A DNA stretch of 64,000 nt, from assembly GCF_000425065.1 (NCBI RefSeq), contig NZ_AULB01000024.1, positions 62,001 to 126,000 of the forward strand, in the 5' to 3' direction. Below are positions 6,880 through 14,344 of the stretch, piece by piece. This stretch comes from Actinomadura rifamycini DSM 43936. Lineage in GTDB: Bacteria > Actinomycetota > Actinomycetes > Streptosporangiales > Streptosporangiaceae. How positions within the stretch are numbered: position 1 is the stretch's first letter; the number at the start of each line of letters is the position of its first letter. The translations under genes were made by a program, and so were the position numbers. A model generated the notes under the pieces. That model was not told the origin of the DNA, did not search any database, and saw only the letters and a program-made list of their open reading frames with translations.

Positions 6880-7749
6880 ATGGCCCGCACGACGCCTCCG
6901 CGGTGGCGCGACGTCGCCGACGACCTGCTCCAGCGCATCGAGCGCGGCGACCTCGCGCCCGGCGACGGAGCCGGCGGGCGGCGGCGGCTGCCGCCGGAGA
7001 AGGACCTCGAACTGCAGTACGGCGTCGCGCGCAACACCGTCCGCGAGGCGCTGGCCTGGCTGCAGAGGCAGGGCGCCGTCCGCTCCGAGCAGGGCAAGGG
7101 CACGTTCGTCGTCGACCGCCCGCAGGCGGACCACGTCACCCTGTCCGCCACCGCGCTGGGCCTGGCGCCCGGCGGCGGGGAAGGCGAGTGGTACAACCGG
7201 GACGCGTTCATCCCCGCGGGCCGGAAGGTGACCGTCTCTCCCGTCAAGGTGGAGATCCAGGAAGGGTCGCAGGTCATCTCCTGGTACCTGCAGACGGACG
7301 AGGACACCGAGTTCATCTCCCGGCACCAGCTCCTCCACCTCGACGGGCGCCCGTGGGCGATGCAGACGTCCTTCTATCCGCTGGAGTTCGCGACCGCGGG
7401 GGCGTCCCGGCTGCTCAAGCCGCGCAACATCCCCGAGGGCGCGGTCGCCTACCTGAAGGAGACCCTCGGCTACACCGAGGTCGGCTTCCACGACGAGATC
7501 CGGGCGCGCGTTCCGGACGAGAACGAGAAGTACTTCTTCAGCCTCGGCGACTCGGCCGCCGACGTGGTCTTCGAGACCGTCCGAACGGCGTACTCGGAGA
7601 GCGGCCGGGCCTTCCGTCTCACCGTGACGGTCTGGCCCGCGGACCGGACCCGCCTGCACTACAACGCGGGAGACGTTCCCGAGGACGTCCTCCTGCGGCC
7701 CGGCCAGGGAGGGTCGCGCATCGTGTCACCGGACGACGACGACGGCTGA
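6880..7749 (+). CDS. GntR/HutC-family regulator with UTRA domain
   Basis: 289 aa from the ATG at 6880 with GGAAGGAG upstream. Residues 6-75 form the winged helix-turn-helix (WRDVADDLLQRIERGDLAPG, ending in the family wing RSEQGKGTFVV); about 95-265 are a UTRA ligand-binding domain (SWYLQTDEDTEFISRHQLLH and FHDEIRARVPDENEKYFFSL). Such proteins are repressors released by small ligands such as sugar phosphates or histidine-pathway intermediates. An insertion in the recognition region (GDGAGGRRR before LPPEKDLELQYGVARNTVRE) is a little longer than usual. The regulated gene is probably itself plus the divergent 61-aa peptide; the ligand is unknown. Confidence 0.9.
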   Translation: MARTTPPRWRDVADDLLQRIERGDLAPGDGAGGRRRLPPEKDLELQYGVARNTVREALAWLQRQGAVRSEQGKGTFVVDRPQADHVTLSATALGLAPGGGEGEWYNRDAFIPAGRKVTVSPVKVEIQEGSQVISWYLQTDEDTEFISRHQLLHLDGRPWAMQTSFYPLEFATAGASRLLKPRNIPEGAVAYLKETLGYTEVGFHDEIRARVPDENEKYFFSLGDSAADVVFETVRTAYSESGRAFRLTVTVWPADRTRLHYNAGDVPEDVLLRPGQGGSRIVSPDDDDG

Positions 7750-7882
7750 CGCGCCGCGCGGACCGGCCCGCCGGCACCCGCACCCAACCGCACGCCTCCC
7801 GTGCCCCGGCCGTCCGCCGGCAGCCTCGGCTCCCGGCGGGCCCGGGCGACGGGGGCGGTTCACTCTCGGAGCGCAGCAGCAC

Positions 7883-8563
7883 GTGGACACTGACACCGGG
7901 ACCCGTCAACGCCGCCGGATCCCACTTCCCAGCTACCGCATCCGCCCCGCCCGCACGGACGAACTCGACGTCGTCCTCGGGCTCATCGACGGGGCCGCGG
8001 CATGGCTCCGGGCGGAGAAGCCCGCGACGCGCCAGTGGAACCGGCCGTGGCCGAACCCGGACGGCCGCCGCGAACGGGTGTACGAGGGGCTGCTGAATGC
8101 CGAGACCTGGCTGCTGTTCGAGGAGGCCCCCGGCACGGATCCCCTCGGCACGGATCCCCTCGGCGGGAACCCCATCGGCACGGAACCCATCGGCACGGTC
8201 ACCATCAGGCTGGTCGGCCACGAGGAGCTGTGGACCGCCCGCGAGCGCGAGATCGACGCCGTCTACCTGCACCGGCTCGTCATCGAGCGCGGGCACGCGG
8301 GCGCCGGGCTGGGCGCCGAACTGATCGACTGGGCGGGCCGCAAGGGGCGGTCGATGCTGCCGACCGCGCGGCTCATCAGGATCGACGTCTGGTCGGACAA
8401 CGGCGAACTGCACGGCTACTACAAGGAGCAGGGGTTCCAGCACATCGCGACCCGGACGACCAGCGACCGGTCGCCGTCGGGCGCGGTGTTCGAGAAGCCG
8501 ATCGGCCCCGAGCCCGCCGCGCCGCGCATCCGCGAGGCCGCCCGGGAGCCGCAGGGCTCCTGA
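7883..8563 (+). CDS. GNAT-family N-acetyltransferase with in-frame pentapeptide repeat
   Basis: 226 aa from a GTG at 7883. The GNAT fold is recognisable: IRPARTDELDVVLGLI at the N-terminus, the central strand with IDAVYLHRLVIERGHAGAGL (the acetyl-CoA pyrophosphate loop is the degenerate RGHAGAGLG), then LIRIDVWSDNGELHGYYKEQGF. Unusually, residues about 84-108 are five tandem pentapeptides (GTDPL, GTDPL, GGNPI, GTEPI, GTVTI) from a 15-bp DNA repeat, placed in the loop before the beta-4 strand. The substrate is unknown. It starts 133 bp after the GntR gene on the same strand and could be co-transcribed, though the gap is long. Confidence 0.8.
   Translation: MDTDTGTRQRRRIPLPSYRIRPARTDELDVVLGLIDGAAAWLRAEKPATRQWNRPWPNPDGRRERVYEGLLNAETWLLFEEAPGTDPLGTDPLGGNPIGTEPIGTVTIRLVGHEELWTAREREIDAVYLHRLVIERGHAGAGLGAELIDWAGRKGRSMLPTARLIRIDVWSDNGELHGYYKEQGFQHIATRTTSDRSPSGAVFEKPIGPEPAAPRIREAAREPQGS
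8131..8205 (+). repeat. Five 15-bp tandem units inside the GNAT gene
   Basis: Units of 15 bp beginning CGGCAC or CGGCGG. The first two (8131-8145 and 8146-8160) are identical and the next three are diverged. Each codes a GxxPx-like pentapeptide. The in-frame 15-bp period allows expansion or contraction without frameshift. Confidence 0.9.
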
Positions 8564-8602
8564 GGACCTTCCCCGTGCCGAGGCGGCCGGGGCGCGCGGG
8601 GG

Positions 8603-8866
8603 TCAGACGAAGCGGACGAGCATCAGGTCGCTGTCGGGGGTCTCGCGCCAGTAGACGGCGCCCGGCTCGCGCGACATCCGCTCGATCTCGGCGGAGATGA
8701 TCAGCGCCCGGTTGATGCAGTCGGTCTTGTTGTAGCCGGTCATCTCCTGGAGCCGCTGCAGGGCCTGGACGGCCTTGCCGGTGAGGTTGATCGTGACCCG
8801 CTCGCCCTGCGGGACCGCCTCCGCGCGGACCTCGGGGGCGTTCTCGTCGGCTCGAGCGTTGCTCAT
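8603..8866 (-). CDS. Ribbon-helix-helix-like small protein
   Basis: 87 aa from the ATG at 8864-8866. Residues about 20-65 look like a ribbon-helix-helix DNA-binding unit: a strand ERVTINLTG, helix A KAVQALQRLQEMTGY, the turn with NKTD, and helix B CINRALIISAEIERM. The C-terminus contains VYWRETPDSDLMLVRFV, as in a group of small actinobacterial proteins often found near other regulators. RHH proteins bind DNA as dimers, often as antitoxins or autorepressors, but no toxin gene overlaps or follows. Convergent with the GNAT gene upstream in the window. Confidence 0.65.
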   Translation of the reverse strand: MSNARADENAPEVRAEAVPQGERVTINLTGKAVQALQRLQEMTGYNKTDCINRALIISAEIERMSREPGAVYWRETPDSDLMLVRFV

Positions 8867-9210
8867 GACCTGCTCATCTCCAATCCGGAGAGCGAGGGGC
8901 GGCTCCGTCCGACGCCGGGGGCTCGGCCGGACGCCGTCAGGCCGATGTGCAGCCCTCGACCAGCCGTCCCCTGCCCCGGAAAAGGGTGTACAGGGGGATT
9001 TGCCCTGTCCCGGCCGCACGGAAACCCGGCCGCCCTCCCTCGTCGTCGTACTGTCGCCATCAGGTTAGCCAACATTCACCGCCTTTTGTACATCAAACAT
9101 ATGGCGATTCACTGCATCGCGTCTTAGCCTGAGCGTGGGACGTGGGGCATCCGACGAGTGCCGAGGAGCCGGCGGGAGCGGGCCGGGCCTTCCTTGGGGA
9201 AGGAAGCATC
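8867..9210. other. 344-bp intergenic region with AT-rich control segment
   Basis: No gene is seen. The left part should hold the promoter of the leftward RHH gene. There is an inverted repeat ACAGGG/CCCTGT around 8991-9010. The segment 9060-9125 is much richer in A/T than the rest of the window and probably carries the promoter for the rightward cNMP-binding protein gene at 9211. A GGGGAAGGAAG ribosome site at 9196-9206 decides that start. Confidence 0.45.
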
Positions 9211-10488
9211 GTGAGGACTCGACGAAACGGTGGACGCGCGGGCCCGGGCCTGCTGAGCGCGCAGGTGACCACGCCCGTGACGCTGTTCGGGGTCGTGCTG
9301 GGGTACGGGCTGGACGGCTCGTCGGGCGCGGCGGTCGTGGGCGTCCTGGCGTTCCTGTCGCTGCCGGCGGCCGCCCTGACGAACGCGGTCGTCCAGTACC
9401 TGCGGGCCGGGGCGCCCGAACCCGAGCCCGCGCCGGGCACCGACATCGTGGCCGTCCCGCGGCCCATGGAACCCGCCGGGGGCCGCTACGCCGAGACGAC
9501 GTTCTGGGGCGCGCTGGCCCCGGACGAGCGCCGCGCGCTGCTCGCCCGCGGGCGCGGGCACGTCTACGGCAAGGAGGACGCGCTGTGCGAGGAGGGCGGG
9601 CCCGCCCACGAGGCCATCGTGATCCTCGACGGCTGGACGCGCGTGTGGGTGCGGGAGGGGATCGACCAGCGGATCCTGGCGTTCCGCGGGCCGGGCGAAC
9701 TGGTCGGCGAGCGGGCGGCGCTGCTCGTCCGGGACCGGTCCGCCACGGTGACCGCGGAGGGCGACGTGGCGGCGCTGCGGGTCCCGGCCGAGGCGTTCGC
9801 CGGGTTCCTGGCCGAGCACCCCCGGGTCCGGGCCGTCCTCGAACGGCAGGTGTACCGGCGGCAGACCGAGGACCGGGGGCCCGCCCCGCCGGACTGGACG
9901 AACGGCAACTGCTCGGTGCTCGTCACCGACATCACCGGGTTCGGCTCGCCGCGGCGCACCGACGCCGACCGGCGCGTGGTGGTGGAGGCGATGTACGAGC
10001 GGCTGGACGCGGCGTTCGCGGCGTCCGGCATCGACTTCTCCCGGCTCTACCAGGAGGACCGGGGGGACGGCGCGCTGATCGTGGTCCCGCCGACCATCCC
10101 GACCGAGCGGGTCGTGGACCCGATGCTCGCGCACCTCGCGGCGTCGCTGCGGCGGCACAACCGGCGCGCGGCGGACGCGACGCGGCTCCGGCTCCGCGCG
10201 GCGCTGCACGTGGGGCCGGTGCAGCGCGGCGACCGCGGCGTCTCCGGCATCGCGATCATCACCGCCCGGCGGCTCGTGGACGCCCCCGCGGTGAAGCGCC
10301 GGGCCGCCGAGACGGGCGCGGACCTGGCGTTCGTGGCGTCCGACTTCGTCTACGACTCGGTGATCCGCTCGGGGCCGGGTCTCGTCGACCCCGGCCGGTA
10401 CGCGCGCGTCCGGGTCCGGGTGAAGGAGGCGCGGCTGTCGGCGTGGCTCACCCTGGAGGGCGGGGCGTCGTGGCCGCAGGCGATGTAG
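9211..10488 (+). CDS. Membrane-anchored cyclic-nucleotide-binding protein with degenerate cyclase-like domain
   Basis: 425 aa from the GTG at 9211. Residues about 12-55 contain one or two membrane segments (TTPVTLFGVVLGYGL; VVGVLAFLSLPAAALTNAVV). A Crp-type cyclic-nucleotide-binding domain follows at about 95-215 (EAIVILDGWTRVW, then GPGELVGERAALL). From about 230 the sequence resembles a class III nucleotidyl cyclase: VLVTDITGFGS and DRGDGALIVVP keep both metal-binding Asp positions. The later GxxVNxAARL block reads GIAIITARRL, losing the Asn used in catalysis. There is no helix-turn-helix. It may be a sensor or a pseudo-cyclase rather than a transcription factor. The next gene starts 43 bp downstream. 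Confidence 0.7.
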   Translation: MRTRRNGGRAGPGLLSAQVTTPVTLFGVVLGYGLDGSSGAAVVGVLAFLSLPAAALTNAVVQYLRAGAPEPEPAPGTDIVAVPRPMEPAGGRYAETTFWGALAPDERRALLARGRGHVYGKEDALCEEGGPAHEAIVILDGWTRVWVREGIDQRILAFRGPGELVGERAALLVRDRSATVTAEGDVAALRVPAEAFAGFLAEHPRVRAVLERQVYRRQTEDRGPAPPDWTNGNCSVLVTDITGFGSPRRTDADRRVVVEAMYERLDAAFAASGIDFSRLYQEDRGDGALIVVPPTIPTERVVDPMLAHLAASLRRHNRRAADATRLRLRAALHVGPVQRGDRGVSGIAIITARRLVDAPAVKRRAAETGADLAFVASDFVYDSVIRSGPGLVDPGRYARVRVRVKEARLSAWLTLEGGASWPQAM

Positions 10489-10531
10489 GACGATGCAGGG
10501 GGAGCAAGCACCCGAGCCGAAGGAGACCCGC

Positions 10532-10885
10532 GTGTCCGTCGTGAAGATCAACGTCCTGACCGTGAACCCGGAGATGCGCGAGGAGATCGAGCGCCGGTTC
10601 GCCGGCCGGGCCGGCCTGGTGGAGTCGGCCGAGGGGTTCGAGGGCTTCGAGCTGCTGCGCCCCGTCGAGGGCCAGGACCGGTACCTGGTCTACACGAAGT
10701 GGCGCAGCGAGGAGGACTTCCAGCGCTGGACCGAGAGCCAGGCGTTCCAGCGCGGCCACGCCGAGGCCGCGAAGGACCGCCCCGCCGGGCACGGGCACGG
10801 GCACGGCGGCCCGGCCGCCGCGGGCGCCGAACTGTGGAGCTTCGAGGTCGTCCAGAGCGCCGCCCCGAAGCCCGCCGACTCCTGA
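10532..10885 (+). CDS. Antibiotic biosynthesis monooxygenase (ABM) family / heme-degrading-like protein
   Basis: 117 aa from the GTG at 10532, chosen because AAGGAGA lies six bases upstream; an ATG at 10493 has no such site. The dimeric alpha-beta-barrel ABM fold is clear: VKINVLTVNPEMREEIERRF, EGFEGFELLRPVEGQDRYLV and TKWRSEEDFQRWTESQAFQ. The NPEM/ERRF/W pattern is shared with IsdG/MhuD-type heme oxygenases, which use a conserved Asn-His-Trp set; W is present and an H lies in FQRGHAEA. The C-terminus has a His/Gly run (GHGHGHG) that may bind metal. Heme degradation is possible but not proven. Ends at a bidirectional terminator. Confidence 0.8.
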   Translation: MSVVKINVLTVNPEMREEIERRFAGRAGLVESAEGFEGFELLRPVEGQDRYLVYTKWRSEEDFQRWTESQAFQRGHAEAAKDRPAGHGHGHGGPAAAGAELWSFEVVQSAAPKPADS

Positions 10886-10890
10886 ACGGC

Positions 10891-10927
10891 CCGGCGGCGT
10901 CCGTCCCGGGCGGCCGGACGCCGCCGG
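10891..10927. terminator. Bidirectional terminator hairpin
   Basis: A perfect 13-bp stem (CCGGCGGCGTCCG and complement) with an 11-nt loop, exactly filling the gap between the converging ABM gene and the small GNAT gene. No T tract. Confidence 0.7.
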
Positions 10928-10931
10928 AACG

Positions 10932-11213
10932 TCAGCGGGCCACGAGGTCCTGGTAGTCGGGGTGCTTCTCGATCCACCCCTTGATGAACGGGCACAGCGG
11001 GACGACGCGCAGGCCCCGCGCCCGCACGTCGTCGAGCGCTCCCCTGGCCAGCGCGCCGCCCACGCCCCGCCCCTTGAAGGCCGGGTCGATCTCGGTGTGC
11101 GTGAACATGACGACGCCCTCCCCCGGTTCGTACTCGGCGAAGCCGGCGGGGGCGCCGTCCACGGTGATGTCGTAGCGCTGCTCGGCGGTGTTGTCGCTGA
11201 CGTCGGTGCTCAT
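10932..11213 (-). CDS. Small GNAT-like acetyltransferase (YjdJ/COG2388 type)
   Basis: 93 aa from the ATG at 11211-11213. It is the minimal GNAT core of the COG2388 group: AGFAEYEPGEGVVMFTHTEI, then the acetyl-CoA loop FKGRGVGGALARGALDDVRA, and the C-terminal LRVVPLCPFIKGWIEKHPDY motif that is almost invariant in this family. These proteins lack the N-terminal GNAT strands, and their substrate is unknown. It lies 33 bp downstream of cimA on the same strand and may be transcribed with it. Confidence 0.85.
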   Translation of the reverse strand: MSTDVSDNTAEQRYDITVDGAPAGFAEYEPGEGVVMFTHTEIDPAFKGRGVGGALARGALDDVRARGLRVVPLCPFIKGWIEKHPDYQDLVAR

Positions 11214-11246
11214 GTCCCGATCATCCCCGACCCGCGGGCCCGGCGG

Positions 11247-12824
11247 TCAGCCGACCTCGTGGCCGGCGTGCAGCAGGCAGTAGGTGACGGCCTCCTCGAG
11301 GGCCTGCCAGGACGCGGCGATGACGTTGTCCTCGACGCCGACCGTGCCCCACTCGCGCGTGCCGTCGCCCGACTCGACCAGCACCCGGGTGCGGGCGTCG
11401 GTGCCGTGGGCGCCCTCCAGGATGCGGACCTTGTAGTCGACGAGCTCCAGCCGCGCCAGCTCCGGGTACAGCCGCTCCAGCGCGATGCGCAGGGCGTTGT
11501 CGAGGGCGTTGACGGGGCCGTTGCCCTCGCCGGTCGCGATGATCCGCTCGCCCTTGGCGTGCAGCTTCACCGTCGCCTCGCTGATCATGGAGCCGTCCGG
11601 ACGGCGCTCCACGATCGACCGCCACGACTCGACCTCGAAGTGCCGCTGCCGGACGCCCGTCAGCTCCTCGCGCAGGAGGAGCTCGAAGGAGGCGTCGGCG
11701 GCCTCGTAGGTGTAGCCGGTCGACTCCAGCTCCTTGACGCGGTCGACGACGGCCTTCGCCTTGTCGCCGGACAGGTCGTAGCCGAGCTCGCGGCCCTTCA
11801 GCTCGACCGAGGCGCGCCCGGCCATGCTGGACACGAGCATCCGCATGTCGTTGCCGACGGCCGCCGGGTCGATGTGCTGGTACAGGTCCGGGTCGACCTT
11901 GACGGCGGACGCGTGCAGGCCCGCCTTGTGCGCGAACGCCGACAGGCCCACGTAGGGCTGCTGCGAGCTCGGCGTCACGTTCGTGACCTCGGACACCGCA
12001 TGCGCGATCCGGGTCATCTCGGCGAGCTGGTCGTCCCGCACCAGGCTCATCCCCCGCTTGAGCTGGAGGTTCCCGACGAGGGTGAACAGGTTCGCGTTGC
12101 CGCTGCGCTCGCCGTACCCGTTGGCGCACCCCTGGACGTGCGTCGCGCCGGCCTTCACGGCGGCGAGCGAGTTCGCGACCGCGCAGCCCGAGTCGTCGTG
12201 GCAGTGGATGCCGACCCGCACGCCGAGGGACACGACCTCGTGGACGACGTCGGCGAGCTCGTCCGGCAGCATGCCGCCGTTGGTGTCGCACAGCGCGACG
12301 ACGTCCGCGCCGGCCTCGGCGGCGGTGCGGACGGCCTCCAGCGCGTACGCGCGGTTCGCCTTGTAGCCGTCGAAGAAGTGCTCGGCGTCCAGGAAGACGC
12401 GTCGGCCCTCCGCACGCAGGTGGGAGACCGTGTCGCGGATCATCGCGAGGTTCTCCTCCAGGCTGGTGCGGAGGGCCAGCTCGACGTGCCTGTCGTGACT
12501 CTTGGCGACCAGGGTCACGACGGACGCGCCGGATTCGCGCAGCGCGGCGACCTGCGGGTCGTCGGCCGCCTTCACCCCGGCCCGGCGGGTCGCGCCGAAC
12601 GCGGTGAGCCGCGCGTGCTTCAGGTCCAGCTCGGTCTGAGCCCGCCTGAAGAACTCGGTGTCCTTGGGGTTGGCGCCCGGCCAGCCGCCCTCGATGAAGC
12701 CGATGCCCAGGTCGTCCAGGTGCCGCGCGATGGCGAGCTTGTCGGCCACGGAGAGGTTGAGCCCCTCCTGCTGCGAGCCGTCGCGCAGCGTGGTGTCGTA
12801 GACGTGGAAAGCGTCAGCTTGCAT
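11247..12824 (-). CDS. cimA: Citramalate synthase
   Basis: 525 aa. A LeuA-like acyltransferase that condenses pyruvate with acetyl-CoA to (R)-citramalate, opening the threonine-independent isoleucine route. The TIM barrel holds YDTTLRDGSQQEGLNLS at the N-terminus and the metal site GIHCHDDSGCAVANS, followed by HVQGCANGYGERSGNANL. The C-terminal LeuA dimer/regulatory domain (about 400-525) is present. Length and the FIEGGWPGANPKDTEFF segment match the CimA/2-isopropylmalate-like clade found in Actinobacteria rather than true LeuA. Function by homology is well supported; substrate choice between citramalate and isopropylmalate rests on that clade. Expression is preceded by a leader peptide and attenuator (12869-12963). 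Confidence 0.88.
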   Translation of the reverse strand: MQADAFHVYDTTLRDGSQQEGLNLSVADKLAIARHLDDLGIGFIEGGWPGANPKDTEFFRRAQTELDLKHARLTAFGATRRAGVKAADDPQVAALRESGASVVTLVAKSHDRHVELALRTSLEENLAMIRDTVSHLRAEGRRVFLDAEHFFDGYKANRAYALEAVRTAAEAGADVVALCDTNGGMLPDELADVVHEVVSLGVRVGIHCHDDSGCAVANSLAAVKAGATHVQGCANGYGERSGNANLFTLVGNLQLKRGMSLVRDDQLAEMTRIAHAVSEVTNVTPSSQQPYVGLSAFAHKAGLHASAVKVDPDLYQHIDPAAVGNDMRMLVSSMAGRASVELKGRELGYDLSGDKAKAVVDRVKELESTGYTYEAADASFELLLREELTGVRQRHFEVESWRSIVERRPDGSMISEATVKLHAKGERIIATGEGNGPVNALDNALRIALERLYPELARLELVDYKVRILEGAHGTDARTRVLVESGDGTREWGTVGVEDNVIAASWQALEEAVTYCLLHAGHEVG

Positions 12825-12868
12825 GGTTTCGGAAACCCCCAGATATGGGCGGATCGGCGCCAGGACAC

Positions 12869-12899
12869 AAAAAAGACCCCTCACGGACGTGAGAGGTCT
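12869..12899 (-). terminator. Attenuator terminator upstream of cimA
   Basis: A 12-bp stem AGACCTCTCACG/CGTGAGGGGTCT (one G-T wobble) is followed by six T residues at 12869-12874 on the minus strand. It lies between the leader peptide and the cimA start (45 bp further on), which is where a transcription attenuator would be. A 10-bp hairpin GCGCGCCGGC (12900-12934) over the end of the leader ORF directly precedes it. Confidence 0.85.
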
Positions 12900-12918
12900 G
12901 CGCGCCGGCGATGTCCCG

Positions 12919-12963
12919 TCAGATGCCGGCGCGCCAGCCGATAATCACGAGGCTGTGGCGCAT
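12919..12963 (-). CDS. Leader peptide of cimA (branched-chain amino acid attenuator)
   Basis: A 14-codon frame, MRHSLVIIGWRAGI, ending in TGA, lies 95 bp upstream of cimA. Five of 14 codons are Leu, Val or Ile, with V-I-I in a row, the pathway end products. Stalling of the ribosome at these codons when charged tRNAs are scarce would change folding of the following hairpins and allow read-through. The C-terminal xGxRAG resembles the ilvB leader at 29458-29511. Leader peptides of this type are known for ilv/leu genes of Actinobacteria; I infer the same mechanism here. No strong ribosome site is seen, so the leader may be translated from a leaderless message. Confidence 0.75.
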   Translation of the reverse strand: MRHSLVIIGWRAGI

Positions 12964-13071
12964 GATGCACCCAGTGTGCCACACCCGACCCAATGCTGAG
13001 AACGTGATCCCACATGCCGAGACGCGCGGCGCCGGCCGGGACGGCCGGAGCCGCCCCGGCGCGCCTCCGGA

Positions 13072-14175
13072 TCAGACGATCTTGTGGACCCAGCCGTACG
13101 GGTCGGGGCGGGTGCCGTACTGGATGCCGATGAGCTCCTCGCGGAGCCGCATCGAGATCTCGCCGGGCTCGCCGTCGCCGATCGTCCACTCGCGGTCGTG
13201 GCCCTTGACGTGCCCGACCGGGCTGATGATCGCGGCGGTGCCGCAGCCGAACACCTCGGTGATCTCGCCGGACGCGCAGCCCGCCTGCCACTCGTCGATG
13301 CTGATCTTGCCTTCCTCGGCCTGGATGCCGAGGTCGGGCGCGAGCTTGAGCATGGAGTCGCGGGTGATGCCGGCGAGCAGGGTGCCGGTGAGCGCGGGCG
13401 TGAGGATGCGCGCGTCCGAGCCGGAGCCGTAGACGAACATGAGGTTCATCGAGCCGACCTCCTCGACCCAGCGGTGCTCCACCGCGTCGAGCCAGACGAC
13501 CTGGTCGCAGCCCTGCTCGACGGCCTCGGCCTGCCCGGCGAAGGACGCCGCGTAGTTGCCGCCGAACTTCGCCTCGCCCGTCCCGCCGGGGGCGGCGCGG
13601 GTGTAGTCCTGCGACAGCCACACCGAGACGGGCTTGATGCCGCGCGGGTAGTACAGCCCGGACGGCGAGGCGATGACCATGAACAGGAACTCGCTGGCCG
13701 GGTTGTTGACGCCGAGGGCGCGGGTGGTGGCGAACATGAACGGGCGCAGGTAGAGGCTGTGCCCCTCGGTGTCCGGGACCCACGCGCGGTCGGTGCCGAC
13801 GAGGAGCTCGCAGGCGCGGACGAACAGCTCGTCCGGGATCTGCGGCATCGCCATCCGCTTGGCGGACCGGTTCATCCGCGCGGCGTTCATGTAGGGGCGG
13901 AACGTGACGATCGAGCCGTCCGGCTGCTTGTACGCCTTGAGGCCCTCGAAGAGCTCCTGCGCGTAGTGGAACACCTGGCACGCCGGGTCCATCGGGATCG
14001 GCCCGTACGGTTCGAGCTTCGCGTCGTACCAGCCGCGGTCCGCCGAGTAGCGGATCGTGACCATGTGGTCGGTGAAGTACCGGCCGAAGCCCGGGTCGGC
14101 CAGGACGCGCTCGCGCTCGGCGGCCGACGCGGGCCGGTCGGTGAGCGTGATCTCGAAGTCCAGGTTGCTGCTCAT
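13072..14175 (-). CDS. ilvE: Branched-chain amino acid aminotransferase
   Basis: 367 aa, full length for the class IV PLP-dependent enzyme that makes Val, Leu and Ile from their 2-keto acids with glutamate. Key parts: VFHYAQELFEGLKAYKQPDG, FRPYMNAARMNRSAKRMAMP, and the PLP lysine in GEAKFGGNYAASFAGQ. A C-terminal TEVFGCGTAAIISPVGHV provides phosphate-binding residues. The start ATG at 14173-14175 has GAGAGGA upstream. It lies between leuB and cimA on the same strand, but gaps of about 170 and 250 bp, the leuB terminator and the cimA leader show separate transcripts. Confidence 0.95.
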   Translation of the reverse strand: MSSNLDFEITLTDRPASAAERERVLADPGFGRYFTDHMVTIRYSADRGWYDAKLEPYGPIPMDPACQVFHYAQELFEGLKAYKQPDGSIVTFRPYMNAARMNRSAKRMAMPQIPDELFVRACELLVGTDRAWVPDTEGHSLYLRPFMFATTRALGVNNPASEFLFMVIASPSGLYYPRGIKPVSVWLSQDYTRAAPGGTGEAKFGGNYAASFAGQAEAVEQGCDQVVWLDAVEHRWVEEVGSMNLMFVYGSGSDARILTPALTGTLLAGITRDSMLKLAPDLGIQAEEGKISIDEWQAGCASGEITEVFGCGTAAIISPVGHVKGHDREWTIGDGEPGEISMRLREELIGIQYGTRPDPYGWVHKIV

Positions 14176-14284
14176 CGCGGTTGTCCTCTCGCGGATCGCC
14201 GGTGCGGCCCCATCGCCGCATAGGCGTCTTTAGTCCTTATTGTCGTACTTCGTGGAGGTGACTCCTCGGTAACGGCGCACACGG

Positions 14285-14314
14285 AAAACCGGGCGCGCCG
14301 CATGGCACGCCCGG
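14285..14314 (-). terminator. Rho-independent terminator of leuB
   Basis: CCGGGCGTGCC/GGCGCGCCCGG (10 of 11 pairs) with a 4-nt loop, followed by TTTT at 14285-14288 on the minus strand, 31 bp past the leuB stop. Confidence 0.8.
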
Positions 14315-14344
14315 AGTGTCCCAGTTCCGGCAGGAGGCGCGCCC

